Notes: generated by a model from the sequence alone, not told the origin. A stretch of 64,000 nucleotides of DNA from Caloramator sp. (GCA_026418935.1 JAOAAJ010000071.1:1-64000); one strand, 5' to 3'. Shown: positions 11,302 through 21,943, counted from the first letter of the stretch. Translations and numbers: made by a program.

Positions 11302-12519
11302 ATGATGGAACTTGAAAAAAAGGTACTCCATAGTATATATTTTGTAACCTTCTTTTTATTTTTTAATTTGTGTTTTATAACTGGAAAAATAGATTTAATT
11401 CCCTTAATTTTTTGTTTATCTTCTATTATTCTAATTTCATATTCAAGCTTTATTATAAGAAAATTTTATCCAAAAGGTGATAAATTTTTGTTTTTAATTT
11501 CAGCATTGCTATGCCAAATAGGAATTGTAATGATTTATAGACTTGACACAAGAACGCAAAACTTTGAAATCCCACGTTTTGCGTTAAAGCAAATGACATG
11601 GTTTACAATTGGTATTACAATTTTTATGATTATACTTTTTATTACTCCTAAAATGATAAGAATTTCAAGGTATAAATATTTATATATTTTTATTGCACTT
11701 TCACTTCTTATGTCAACTCTGTTTATTGGTAGGGAGATTAAAGGTTCAAAGAACTGGATTGTAATAGGTTCCTTTAGTTTTCAACCCTCAGAGATAGCAA
11801 AATTTTTTATAATCTTGTATTTAGCGTCGGCACTTTCAAAACAGATAAACAAAAAGGATTTAATAGAAACAGTAATATTTATGTTTTTAGCAATAGGATT
11901 TTTAGTTTTAGAAAAGGATTTAGGTGCAGCTCTTATATTCTTTGGAATATATCTTGTAATGTTATACATAGCGACTTCTCAAGGAAAATATGTAGCATTA
12001 GGTCTTTTGGCTTTTAGTTTGGGTGGATTTATAAGCTACTTCCTTTTTAGTCATGTAAGGATTAGAGTACAAATATGGTTAAATCCTTGGAAATATAAGC
12101 TGGATAAAGGCTATCAAATTTGTCAGTCACTTTTTGCCATTGCATCTGGAGGATTGTTTGGGAGAGGTCTTGGGCTTGGCTATCCATATTTGATTCCGCT
12201 TGCTCTAAATGATTTCATATTTTCTGCAATTGCAGAGGAGTTTGGATTAATAGGTGCTTCTGCCCTTATAATTTTATATATTTTACTTGTATATAGAGGA
12301 CTTAGAACTGCGATCTATTCAAAGGATTATTTTTCACAACTTGTGGCGGTAGGTATTTCGAGTATGTTGGCCTTTCAAGTTTTTGTTGTTATAGGTGGAG
12401 TAACGAAAATGATTCCAATGACGGGTATAACACTGCCCTTTGTAAGCTATGGAGGAAGTTCTATGCTTCTAAATTTTTTATCTTTAGGTGTTCTATATAA
12501 AATATCTGAAGGGAGATAA
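11302..12519 (+). CDS. FtsW/RodA/SpoVE family SEDS glycosyltransferase
   Basis: Polytopic; GREIKGSKNWI, QPSEIAK, PMTGITLPFVSYGGSS. Confidence 0.93.
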   Translation: MMELEKKVLHSIYFVTFFLFFNLCFITGKIDLIPLIFCLSSIILISYSSFIIRKFYPKGDKFLFLISALLCQIGIVMIYRLDTRTQNFEIPRFALKQMTWFTIGITIFMIILFITPKMIRISRYKYLYIFIALSLLMSTLFIGREIKGSKNWIVIGSFSFQPSEIAKFFIILYLASALSKQINKKDLIETVIFMFLAIGFLVLEKDLGAALIFFGIYLVMLYIATSQGKYVALGLLAFSLGGFISYFLFSHVRIRVQIWLNPWKYKLDKGYQICQSLFAIASGGLFGRGLGLGYPYLIPLALNDFIFSAIAEEFGLIGASALIILYILLVYRGLRTAIYSKDYFSQLVAVGISSMLAFQVFVVIGGVTKMIPMTGITLPFVSYGGSSMLLNFLSLGVLYKISEGR

Positions 12520-12521
12520 AA

Positions 12522-13946
12522 ATGAAGGATAGGGAAGATAAAATTAAAAAAGTTATTGTGTTTTTTGTAATGTGTTTTTTGTCAATAATTACTTATTTAA
12601 TATATTTTAATTTGTTTACGGCAGATAAAATTAAATATGATAGTTCTAATCAAAGAGTAATCGAGGAAGAAAAAAATACGATAAGAGGTATGATATTAGA
12701 TAGATATGGTGAGATTTTAGCACAAACAGATAAAAAAGGTGATAGAAAATATACCTATGGTAGCTCTTTTGGAAATATTACAGGATATATTAGTAATAAA
12801 TATGGGAAGTCAGGGGTTGAGGCTTATTATAACAATATTTTACTTGGAAGAGAACAGTTTTTAGGAGATATAGTAGATGTATTTGGAATTTTAAGACAAT
12901 CTGTTTTAGGTCAAAAGAAAATAGGTGATAGTGTTGTTTTGACGATAGATTCAAAACTTCAAAATAGAATTTATAATAGTTTTGGAGATGATAAAGGAGC
13001 AGCAGTATGCATTAATCCTAAAACAGGAGAAATATTAGCAATGGTTTCTAAACCATCGGTTAACCCAAATAAAATAGATGAAAATTTTAATGAATATTCA
13101 AATGATAAGGAGGGTAAGCCATTTTTAAATAGAGCATTACAGGAATATTATCCTCCAGGTTCAGTATTTAAAATCGTTACAGCAGCAGCGGCACTTGAAA
13201 ATATAGAAGAAATAGATAGTTATGTTAATAGTTGTGATGGTGTTTTAAAGGTTGGAGATAAGAGCATAAAAGACTATAAGGAAGAAAAGCATGGAAGGGT
13301 AAATCTAAAAAATGCCTTTAAGGTATCCTGCAATAATACATTTGCTAAAATAGGGCTAAAACTTGGTTATGATACTTTAAAAAATGAAGCAGAAAAGTTC
13401 TTGTTTAACAGGGAGATTTATATAAAGGACCCATATGCAAAAATAAAAATTAAACAGGCTCTATATGATTTTAAGGAAAGGGATGAATATTCAGTAGGTA
13501 TTAGTGCAATAGGACAGCATGAGGTTAAGGCAAATCCAATGACTATGGCACTTATGACTTGTGCTATAGCAAATGAAGGAAAAATAATGCAACCATATAT
13601 TTTAGATGCAATTGTAAGTTATAAAGGGAATATAAAATATAAGACAAAACCTGAAAAATTAGTAGATGCAATAGATTTAAAAACAGCAGAAACGATAAAG
13701 AATTATATGATTTTAACAGTTAAAGAGGGAACTGCAAAAAGAGCAAGAAACAGTATACAAATAGCAGCTAAAACGGGTACTGCCGAAAATGCAATAGGAA
13801 AGGAACCACACTCTTGGTTTGTTGCATTTGCTCCTGCCAATAATCCTCAAATTGTTGTTGTTGTGGTAGTTGAAAATGGAGGTGCTGGTTCTGGAAGAGC
13901 CTTAGATATAGCAAAGGATGCTATTTTAAACTATTTAAACAGATAA
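12522..13946 (+). CDS. Class B penicillin-binding protein (PbpA/PBP2-like)
   Basis: SVFK, SCN and KTG transpeptidase motifs; PPGSVFKIVTAAAALE. Confidence 0.92.
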   Translation: MKDREDKIKKVIVFFVMCFLSIITYLIYFNLFTADKIKYDSSNQRVIEEEKNTIRGMILDRYGEILAQTDKKGDRKYTYGSSFGNITGYISNKYGKSGVEAYYNNILLGREQFLGDIVDVFGILRQSVLGQKKIGDSVVLTIDSKLQNRIYNSFGDDKGAAVCINPKTGEILAMVSKPSVNPNKIDENFNEYSNDKEGKPFLNRALQEYYPPGSVFKIVTAAAALENIEEIDSYVNSCDGVLKVGDKSIKDYKEEKHGRVNLKNAFKVSCNNTFAKIGLKLGYDTLKNEAEKFLFNREIYIKDPYAKIKIKQALYDFKERDEYSVGISAIGQHEVKANPMTMALMTCAIANEGKIMQPYILDAIVSYKGNIKYKTKPEKLVDAIDLKTAETIKNYMILTVKEGTAKRARNSIQIAAKTGTAENAIGKEPHSWFVAFAPANNPQIVVVVVVENGGAGSGRALDIAKDAILNYLNR

Positions 13947-14017
13947 CAAAACACTTGTTCGGATGCTCCTTTTATAATATACTATAAGTAGATTATGTAA
14001 ACAGAAGGAGCAAACAA

Positions 14018-14632
14018 ATGACTGGCAAGACGCACTTAGGTATCGGAGTTATGTTTACAATAATATTATCAGAATACTTCAAATTATCTTTAACAACAGG
14101 GGCTTTATTTGCATGTGCGTTAGCTTCACTTTTGCCTGATATAGATCATCCAAAGAGCTTTATTAATCAATATATACTTCCTTTTAAAAACAAATTAACA
14201 AAAACCACATTCTATATTACTTTGGGATTTGTTATTTATCTAATAAATTCATTTTATTTTAATTATACCTACTTTAAACTACTTTCTTTTTTCTGCATTT
14301 TAATTGGATTTTCTACGCATAGGAATGGACTAACTCACAGCATATTTGGTTTTATTTGTTTTGTTTCTTTATTCGGTTATGCTGCACTTTTGTATGGATT
14401 TAGGGAGTGTATAGTTCCCTTTTCAATAGGATATATTATGCATTTAGTAGCGGATATGTTTACAAACAAAGGAATACCTATAATGTATCCCTTTAAAAAA
14501 AAGAAATTTAAAATGCCTTTTACCTTTAAGGTTGGTTCTTGGCTTGGAAATTTGATTGAATCTGCTATTATTTTAACCTTTTTAATTTATGTTGCTTGGA
14601 GATTACCTATTATTATAACTAACTATAAGTAG
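14018..14632 (+). CDS. DUF457/YdjM-like membrane-bound metal-dependent hydrolase
   Basis: MTGKTHLGIG, LLPDIDHP, HRNGLTHS, GYIMHLVADMFTNKGI. Confidence 0.85.
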   Translation: MTGKTHLGIGVMFTIILSEYFKLSLTTGALFACALASLLPDIDHPKSFINQYILPFKNKLTKTTFYITLGFVIYLINSFYFNYTYFKLLSFFCILIGFSTHRNGLTHSIFGFICFVSLFGYAALLYGFRECIVPFSIGYIMHLVADMFTNKGIPIMYPFKKKKFKMPFTFKVGSWLGNLIESAIILTFLIYVAWRLPIIITNYK

Positions 14633-14643
14633 GAGCTGATTAA

Positions 14644-16494
14644 ATGTTTGATGAAAGGTTAAAAAATTTACCTGAGCAACCAGGTGTGTATTTAATGAAA
14701 AATGAGCTGGGTGAAATTATTTATGTTGGTAAGGCAGTTAATCTTAAAAATAGAGTAAGACAATACTTTAAAGGGGGAAATCATCCTCCTAAGGTTAGAG
14801 TAATGGTTTCTAATATTTCAGATTTTGAATACATTATAACTAATTCAGAGCTTGAGGCTCTTATTTTAGAGTGTAATCTTATTAAAAAGTATAAACCAAA
14901 ATACAATATTCTTCTTAAGGATGATAAACAATATCCCTTTATAAAGGTTACTATTAACGAAGAATACCCAAGGGTTTTTATTACAAGAAGATATGAGAAG
15001 GATGGTTCTAAATATTTTGGTCCTTATACGGATGTTTCAGCAGTAAAGGAAACAATTAATTTAATTAGGAAGCTATTTAAATTGAGAACCTGTAGAAAAG
15101 GCTTAAAGTATGGAGTTGAAGTAGATAGACCTTGTTTGAATTACCATATTAGTAGGTGCTTAGCACCTTGTACTGGAAAAGTTGATGTAAATGAGTATAG
15201 GCAGATAGTAGATGAAGTTATTAAACTTCTTCAGGGTAAATATGAAGAATTAATAAAAATTTTAGAAGAAAAAATGTATTTAGAGTCCAGCAAACTAAAT
15301 TTTGAAAAGGCTGCAGAATATAGAGACCAAATAAATTCAATAAAAAAAATTCAAGAAAAGCAGAGAATTATATCAAGCTATTTAGAGGATGAGGATGTAA
15401 TAGCCTATGCAAAAGATGATGAAGGAATGTCCTTTGAAGTATTTTTTATAAGAAATGGTAAATTGCTTGGAAGAGAGAATTTTTATTTTGAAGATTTAAG
15501 TGATGATGCTGTATCTCAATTTATAGTTCAGTTTTATGAAGAGAGAGAATTTATACCTAAGGAAATACTACTTTCTAATGAAATACCAGAAATTAATATA
15601 ATAGAATCATATTTGACAAGTAAAAGAGGAAGTAAAGTTACTATAAAAGTTCCTAAAAGAGGAGAAAAGAGTGAAATTATTGAGCTTGCTAAAAAGAATG
15701 CCTATGAAGCACTAAAAAATATTAGAAATAAAATAGAGGAGGAAAAATTAAAGACAGAATTTGTACTATATGAATTAAAAAGAGTACTTAATTTAGATGA
15801 ATTACCTAAAAGAATTGAAGCCTATGATATTTCTAACATACAGGGGACAGATAGTGTAGGAGGTATGGTTGTTTTTGAAAATGGTAAGCCAAATAAGAAG
15901 CAGTATAGAAGATTTAAAATTAAAACAGTAGTAGGTGCAGATGATTTTAGTAGTATGGCTGAAATTGTAGAGAGAAGATTTAAAAGAGGATTAGAAGAAA
16001 TAAAAAATTTAGTAGAAGAAGAAAAAGATTTAGATGATGGTAAATTTTCAATTTTTCCAGATTTAATATTGCTTGATGGAGGAGAATTGCAAGTAAAGGC
16101 TGTTAAAAGGGTACTGGATGAAATGGGGTTAGTTATTTCTATATGTGGTATGGTAAAGGATGATAAGCATAAAACAAGGGCTCTTTTTTATGATGGTAGA
16201 GAAATTGTATTAGATAAACATTCCTATTTATTCAGATTTGTTTCAGCAGTGCAGGAGGAAGTTCATAGATTTGCTATAAGTTATCACAGAGGTTTAAAAA
16301 TAAAAAATACGATATCATCTATTTTAGATGATATACCTGAAATAGGTAAAAAAAGAAAGCAGGCACTATTAAAGCATTTTAATAGCATTGAAGAAATAAA
16401 AAAAGCAAGCATAGATGAACTTTTAAAGGTAGAGGGAATGAATGAAAGAGCTGCGTTATCAATATTTAACTATTTTAACAACAATAATCTTTAA
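14644..16494 (+). CDS. uvrC: Excinuclease ABC subunit C
   Basis: GIY-YIG start LPEQPGVYLMKN...IYVGKA, UVR domain, RNase H-like domain, C-terminal HhH. Confidence 0.97.
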   Translation: MFDERLKNLPEQPGVYLMKNELGEIIYVGKAVNLKNRVRQYFKGGNHPPKVRVMVSNISDFEYIITNSELEALILECNLIKKYKPKYNILLKDDKQYPFIKVTINEEYPRVFITRRYEKDGSKYFGPYTDVSAVKETINLIRKLFKLRTCRKGLKYGVEVDRPCLNYHISRCLAPCTGKVDVNEYRQIVDEVIKLLQGKYEELIKILEEKMYLESSKLNFEKAAEYRDQINSIKKIQEKQRIISSYLEDEDVIAYAKDDEGMSFEVFFIRNGKLLGRENFYFEDLSDDAVSQFIVQFYEEREFIPKEILLSNEIPEINIIESYLTSKRGSKVTIKVPKRGEKSEIIELAKKNAYEALKNIRNKIEEEKLKTEFVLYELKRVLNLDELPKRIEAYDISNIQGTDSVGGMVVFENGKPNKKQYRRFKIKTVVGADDFSSMAEIVERRFKRGLEEIKNLVEEEKDLDDGKFSIFPDLILLDGGELQVKAVKRVLDEMGLVISICGMVKDDKHKTRALFYDGREIVLDKHSYLFRFVSAVQEEVHRFAISYHRGLKIKNTISSILDDIPEIGKKRKQALLKHFNSIEEIKKASIDELLKVEGMNERAALSIFNYFNNNNL

Positions 16495-16550
16495 TATTTT
16501 GTAACAATAATGTATAATGATAATGAAATTAATTTATAGGAGTGATACAT

Positions 16551-17267
16551 ATGAAGATACTTGTTGATACACATACACACACAATAGCAAGCGGTCATGC
16601 CTACAGTACACTTTTTGAGAATTGTTTAGAAGCAAGTAAAAAGGGTATAAAGCTTATTGCCTTAACTGACCATGGACCAGCTATGCCAGGAGGACCGCAT
16701 ATTTTTTACTTTGGTAATTTAAAGGCAGTTCCTAATGAAATACATGGTGTTGAAGTTTTAAAGGGAGTTGAAGCAAATATAATAGATTATGATGGACGAT
16801 TGGATTTAGATGAAGAGAGATTATCAAGGCTTGATATTGTAGTTGCCAGTCTTCATGATGTTTGTATTACACCGGGAAGTAAAAAGGACAATACAAGAGC
16901 AATAATTGGAGCTATAAAAAGTGGAATGGTTGATATTATTGCCCATCCAGGTAATCCAGCCTTTGAAATAGATAAAAGGGAAGTTCTAAAGGCAGCAAAG
17001 GATTATAATGTTTTGATTGAGATTAATAACAGTTCATTAGGTATATCAAGACCTGGTAGCTATCAAAACTGTAGCGAAATAGCAAGGATGGCTGTTGAAA
17101 TGGGGAATCTACTTACATTAGGTAGTGATGCACATATATGTTATCATATAGGTGAGTTTAAAGAGGCATTAAATATGCTAAAAGAGTGTGGAGTAACAGA
17201 AGAGAATATAATAAGCACTGATGTTGAGAGACTAAAAAGATTTCTCAAATTAAGAAGAAATAAATAA
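16551..17267 (+). CDS. PHP-domain phosphatase (YcdX-like)
   Basis: DTHTHTIASGHAYST, ALTDHGP, HPGNP, LGSDAH; ATG 16551 after SD aggagtg. Confidence 0.88.
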   Translation: MKILVDTHTHTIASGHAYSTLFENCLEASKKGIKLIALTDHGPAMPGGPHIFYFGNLKAVPNEIHGVEVLKGVEANIIDYDGRLDLDEERLSRLDIVVASLHDVCITPGSKKDNTRAIIGAIKSGMVDIIAHPGNPAFEIDKREVLKAAKDYNVLIEINNSSLGISRPGSYQNCSEIARMAVEMGNLLTLGSDAHICYHIGEFKEALNMLKECGVTEENIISTDVERLKRFLKLRRNK

Positions 17268-17306
17268 AAGTTTTTATAAAAAGTAAATCATATAATTTTT
17301 TAAATT

Positions 17307-17384
17307 AGCCCCTTATATGATTTTTTGGCATTTTATATGTTGTTTAAACTGATAAAATGCCAATTGAAATCTACATATGGGGCT
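17307..17384. repeat. Long imperfect hairpin (terminator or element remnant)
   Basis: AGCCCCTTATATGATTTTTTGGCATTTTAT pairs imperfectly with ATAAAATGCCAATTGAAATCTACATATGGGGCT. Confidence 0.65.
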
Positions 17385-17538
17385 TTTAATATTTATTAAA
17401 CTTTTAAATATTAAAATTTAAGTTGGAAAAGATTATATAACTTACATTAGATACTTTATTTTGTAACATTATACTTGATTTCTGCATTAATTATATATAT
17501 ACTTAAAATTGCTTAAAAAATGAAAAGGAGTTGAAATA

Positions 17539-18450
17539 ATGAATATAGATGAACTTAAAATAGAGTTAAAATCCTTTTTTGATGAAAGCGAAATAAGATT
17601 TAACGAACCTATGAAGAATCATACCTCCTTTAAAGTTGGTGGACCTTGCGATATTATGATAATTCCAAGTTCTAAAGAAAAGCTTATAAAAGCCTTAGAG
17701 CTTATAAAAAAATATAAAGTTCCCTATTTTATAATGGGAAAAGGAAGTAATTTAATAGTTAAAGATGGGGGTTTTAGAGGAGTTATTCTAAAATTAACTG
17801 CACTTGATTATATTATAGTAAAGGATAATAAAATTATTGCAGGAGGAGGTGCTTCTCTCTCAAATACTGCAAGGGAAGCCCTGCTAAATTCCCTAAAGGG
17901 TATGGAATTTGCCTCTGGAATTCCAGGTACGGTTGGAGGTGCCGTTGCTATGAATGCAGGGGCATACGGAGGCGAAATAAAGGATATTATCGAATGGGCT
18001 GAATGTGTAAACGGTAGTTTAGAGGTAATTAAATTAACAAAAGAAGATTTGAATTTATCATATAGACATAGCAGGGTTCAAGAGGAAAACCTTGTGGTAG
18101 TTGAGGCATGTTTTATTCTTGAAAAGGGTAATTACGATGAGATTAAAGGCAATATGGAGGAACTAAATAGACGTAGAATAGAAAAACAGCCTTTAAATTA
18201 CCCAAGTGCAGGAAGTACATTTAAAAGGCCTACAGGATATTTTGCTGGTAAACTTATTGAAGATTCAGGGCTTAAGGGATATAGATTTGGTGGTGCTATG
18301 GTGTCAGATAAGCACGCAGGTTTTGTAATAAATTATGATAATGCAACAGCAAAAGATGTTTTAGAGGTTATTAAACACGTTCAGAAAGTTGTATATGAAA
18401 AGTTTGGAGTAAAGCTTGAGACTGAAGTAAAAATAATAGGCGAGGAATAA
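17539..18450 (+). CDS. murB: UDP-N-acetylmuramate dehydrogenase
   Basis: NHTSFKVGGPCD, GSNLIV, GIPGTVGGAVAMNAGAYGGE, YPSAGSTFKRP. Confidence 0.96.
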   Translation: MNIDELKIELKSFFDESEIRFNEPMKNHTSFKVGGPCDIMIIPSSKEKLIKALELIKKYKVPYFIMGKGSNLIVKDGGFRGVILKLTALDYIIVKDNKIIAGGGASLSNTAREALLNSLKGMEFASGIPGTVGGAVAMNAGAYGGEIKDIIEWAECVNGSLEVIKLTKEDLNLSYRHSRVQEENLVVVEACFILEKGNYDEIKGNMEELNRRRIEKQPLNYPSAGSTFKRPTGYFAGKLIEDSGLKGYRFGGAMVSDKHAGFVINYDNATAKDVLEVIKHVQKVVYEKFGVKLETEVKIIGEE

Positions 18451-18468
18451 TCCTTGCCTATTATTTTT
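18430..18468 (+). terminator. Terminator overlapping murB 3' end
   Basis: AAAATAATAGGCgAGGA-ataa-TCCTtGCCTATTATTTTT. Confidence 0.85.
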
Positions 18469-18577
18469 AAAAACAATATAGAATATTCAAAATATTCAAG
18501 TTTTAACATTGAGAAATTATAAAAAATTAGTTATTATAATATTAGGCAGGCTTATTTTTTATTAAGGAGGGGGTAAC

Positions 18578-19666
18578 ATGAAAATAAGAGAGGCTATAAA
18601 AGGGGTTAGGCCTTATCAAGCAGGTAAACCAATAAGTGAAGTAAAAAGACAGTTAGGGTTAGAAGACATAATAAAGCTGGCATCAAATGAAAATCCCTAT
18701 GGTTGTTCAGAAAAAGTAAAAAAAGCAATGTATGATGCAGTAAATTCAATTAATCTTTATCCAGATGCATCAAATTATGAACTTAAAAGAGCTCTTGCAG
18801 AACATATTGGAGTTAAACCATCAATGATATTTTGTGGTACAGGTTCAGACCTTTTAATAAGAGTTCTATGTAATGTTTTTATAGATAAAGATGATGAAAT
18901 TATAATGGGAGATATATCATTTCAAAGATATGAGGATTCTGCCAAAATAATGGGTGGTAATGTTATTAAGGTTAAAATGAAGGATTATCGATTGGATGTT
19001 GAGGGGATGGTAAAAGCAATAACTGATAATACTAAAATTATTTGGTTTGCAACACCAAATAATCCTATTGGGACAATAGTTAAAAAAGATGAATTGTTGT
19101 GGGCATTAGAAAATATACCAAGAGATATTATTGTCGTTATTGATGAAGCATACCGCGAGTATGTAAGTGACAAAGACTATCCTGATACTATACCACTTCT
19201 TGATAAATATGATAATATAGTTATTTTAAGAACTTTTTCAAAGGCATATGGGCTTGCAGGTCTAAGATTGGGTTATGGCATAGCAAGTGAAGAAATAACA
19301 CAATATATGAATTCAGTAATAGGTCCCTTTGATACTAATTTGATTGCACAGGAGGCAGGTATAGCTGCGTTAAAGGACGAGGAGTTTTTAAAATTCGTTG
19401 TTGAAAAGAATGAAGAAGGAAGACAATATTATTATAAAGAGTTCATTAGATTAGGGCTACAATATATAGAAAGTCAAGCAAACTTTGTTATGGTTGATAC
19501 AGGAAAAGATGATATGGATGTGTTTAACAAACTCTTAAGAAAGGGTGTAATTGTAAGACCAGGTTACTTGTTTGATATGAAGGGATGGCTTAGGGTTACA
19601 GTTGGAACAATGGAACAATGTCAAAGATTTGTAAAATCACTTGAAGAAATAATAAGGGGCGAATAA
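18578..19666 (+). CDS. hisC: Histidinol-phosphate aminotransferase
   Basis: LASNENPYG, ATPNNPIGT, PLP-Lys region RTFSKAYGLAGLRLGYG. Confidence 0.93.
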   Translation: MKIREAIKGVRPYQAGKPISEVKRQLGLEDIIKLASNENPYGCSEKVKKAMYDAVNSINLYPDASNYELKRALAEHIGVKPSMIFCGTGSDLLIRVLCNVFIDKDDEIIMGDISFQRYEDSAKIMGGNVIKVKMKDYRLDVEGMVKAITDNTKIIWFATPNNPIGTIVKKDELLWALENIPRDIIVVIDEAYREYVSDKDYPDTIPLLDKYDNIVILRTFSKAYGLAGLRLGYGIASEEITQYMNSVIGPFDTNLIAQEAGIAALKDEEFLKFVVEKNEEGRQYYYKEFIRLGLQYIESQANFVMVDTGKDDMDVFNKLLRKGVIVRPGYLFDMKGWLRVTVGTMEQCQRFVKSLEEIIRGE

Positions 19667-19675
19667 TCGCCCCTT
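19654..19675. terminator. Bidirectional terminator between convergent hisC and gltS
   Basis: AAGGGGCGA-ataa-TCGCCCCTT. Confidence 0.85.
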
Positions 19676-19678
19676 AAA

Positions 19679-20863
19679 TTACTTTATAAAGTTTGCAAAT
19701 GTAGTTATTATAATTGAGTTTGTAAAGTCAATTAGAAAGGCTCCAACTATTGGTACAACAAAGAATGCCTTTGGTGCAGCACCGTATTTTTCACAAATTG
19801 CTGTCATATTAGCCATTGCATTTGGAGTTGCTCCCATACCAAAACCACAAATTCCTGATGACATAACAGCTGCATCATAGTCTTTACCATTTAGATTAAA
19901 TACAACGAAGTATGCAAAAAGAATCATAAGTATTGTTTGTACTATAAGTATAGCAAGCATTGGGCCTGCAACTTCTTTTAGTTCCCAAAGCTTAAGTCCT
20001 ATTAGAGCCATTGATAGGAATACGTTTAGGCCTATTGAACCTAAAATATCAGCACATTTTTGATTTATATGATACTTGCCTGTCGATTCTCCTATATTTA
20101 ATATTATTGCTGCAATAATCATTGCGTTTATGTATGAAGGTAAAGTAATGTTCTTACTCTTAAACCATAATTCAAGTACAGCTCCAAGTGACATTGAAAT
20201 TATAATTACAGTAAATGTTCTAAACATTTCTTCATAGCTCACTACATCGTTTGAAATTGCTACTTCATCCAAGTAATCAGAAGCGTGTGATTTAAGGTTA
20301 TTCTTAACTATCAGCTTTCTGGCTATTGGACCACCAATTAAGCTACCCATAACCAGTCCAAATGTAGCAGCAGCCATTGCAGCAGTTACAGCACCATTAA
20401 ATCCATAGGACTTTTCAAATAGTTCACCGAAGGCTGCTCCAGTACCGTGTCCTCCTACCATTGTTACAGAACCTGCTATAAGTCCAAGTAATGGATTAGC
20501 ACCTACAGCTTTAGCTACAAGTACTCCTAAAGTATCTTGAAGAAGTACAAGAACAACTGTACATAGGAAGAATACTAATACAGCAAGTCCACCTTTTTTA
20601 AGGAGTTTTAGACTGGCAGTTAAACCTATGGTTGTAAAAAATACTAACATAAATGGTTTTTGAAGTGTTGTGTCAAGAGTAAGTTTTAGGATTCCATTTT
20701 CTCTTAAGATTAGATTTACAATTGCAAATAATAGTCCACCAACAACTGGTGCAGGTATACAGAACTTTTCAAGTACTTTTACTTTTGAGCGTATAAATAC
20801 ACCCAAATAGTAAACTACTACGGCAAGTCCGACCGTTTGAATCATGTCGAGTTTTAGTTCCAT
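19679..20863 (-). CDS. gltS: Sodium/glutamate symporter
   Basis: LPAPVVGGLLFA-type repeat, GGHGTGAAFGELF, GFGMGATPNAMANM. Confidence 0.93.
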   Translation of the reverse strand: MELKLDMIQTVGLAVVVYYLGVFIRSKVKVLEKFCIPAPVVGGLLFAIVNLILRENGILKLTLDTTLQKPFMLVFFTTIGLTASLKLLKKGGLAVLVFFLCTVVLVLLQDTLGVLVAKAVGANPLLGLIAGSVTMVGGHGTGAAFGELFEKSYGFNGAVTAAMAAATFGLVMGSLIGGPIARKLIVKNNLKSHASDYLDEVAISNDVVSYEEMFRTFTVIIISMSLGAVLELWFKSKNITLPSYINAMIIAAIILNIGESTGKYHINQKCADILGSIGLNVFLSMALIGLKLWELKEVAGPMLAILIVQTILMILFAYFVVFNLNGKDYDAAVMSSGICGFGMGATPNAMANMTAICEKYGAAPKAFFVVPIVGAFLIDFTNSIIITTFANFIK

Positions 20864-21031
20864 AATAATCCCCCTTATGCAAAAATTTTGTCGTATATTT
20901 TTATAATTACAGAAAATTCGAAAAAAGTCAACAATAATTTTAATAGTTTATTAATAAAATTATCAAATTTGCAAAAAAATTAGCACAATATAACATAGTT
21001 TAATAAATATATTAAATAATATTTAACAATT

Positions 21032-21943
21032 TTATTTATATATAGCCAAAGGGGTTGCATAAATTGCAGGTGGTGATAAAGTATAATCAAATTCAGTTGG
21101 TACAATAATGCCTTTATCTTTGAGTATTAATAGGTATTCAATAGTTAAGTTTAAAAATGAAGTATAATAATTTTCCATACAAGTTTTATATAGGAGGCAA
21201 AATTTCTCACCATTATTTATTTTTTTATTTATCCTACAAAAAAATTTGCACTCACAGTCTACATAGTCATAAATATAAAATGTTTTATCTAAGAAAAAAC
21301 TTGAATTTATGTTTAGTATACAATTGAAATTATGACAATCAAATATGAGGTTAGTCGTATTATTTCTAATTAATTGATCATGTAGATTTTTTAATTGTTT
21401 ATAAATAAAATCAAAATTTGTTAATGAATATTTAGGAGTATCTGGGAGAAGTTTATTTAAGTTGCTTGTTCCGTAACATTCTAATATAGATAATATAGTT
21501 TCTATTTCAGGTATTAAGTTTTTACTGGATATTTTACCCGTTAACTCAAGAAAATCACTTGATTTTAAATAATCAATGTTTGTATTAAAGGAAACTTGGT
21601 TATTATTTATTAAAAGGTTCTTTAAAGAATTAAATATTGTAAAAGTTGCATAAGTTTTTCTTATTCTTGTTTGAATCCTTACTCCACATCTATTTTCAAT
21701 AGAATTATTTGCATCAAAGACGTTACTGGAGCTATTATCTAAAGTTATATTTTTATCTTTTGAGTCAGTAATTTTGCAATCATTAGAAAGAGCTTTTTTA
21801 TAATCTAAACCAAGCTTTGAAAATTCATCAATTGAATTTAATATTGTATCTTCTTTTGTCTCAATGTATCCATTAATCAAAGTTGAATATAAATCTATAA
21901 TCATATTTTTGTTTAGGTATATTGGCATATTTATATTTGGCAT
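21032..21943 (-). CDS. Hypothetical protein, DUF6414-like
   Basis: 303-aa ORF; N-term MPIYLNKNMIIDLYSTLINGYIE and central TRIRKTYATFTIFNSLKNLL..FLELTGKISSKNLIPEIETILSILE resemble DUF6414 proteins as I recall them. Confidence 0.55.
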   Translation of the reverse strand: MPNINMPIYLNKNMIIDLYSTLINGYIETKEDTILNSIDEFSKLGLDYKKALSNDCKITDSKDKNITLDNSSSNVFDANNSIENRCGVRIQTRIRKTYATFTIFNSLKNLLINNNQVSFNTNIDYLKSSDFLELTGKISSKNLIPEIETILSILECYGTSNLNKLLPDTPKYSLTNFDFIYKQLKNLHDQLIRNNTTNLIFDCHNFNCILNINSSFFLDKTFYIYDYVDCECKFFCRINKKINNGEKFCLLYKTCMENYYTSFLNLTIEYLLILKDKGIIVPTEFDYTLSPPAIYATPLAIYK

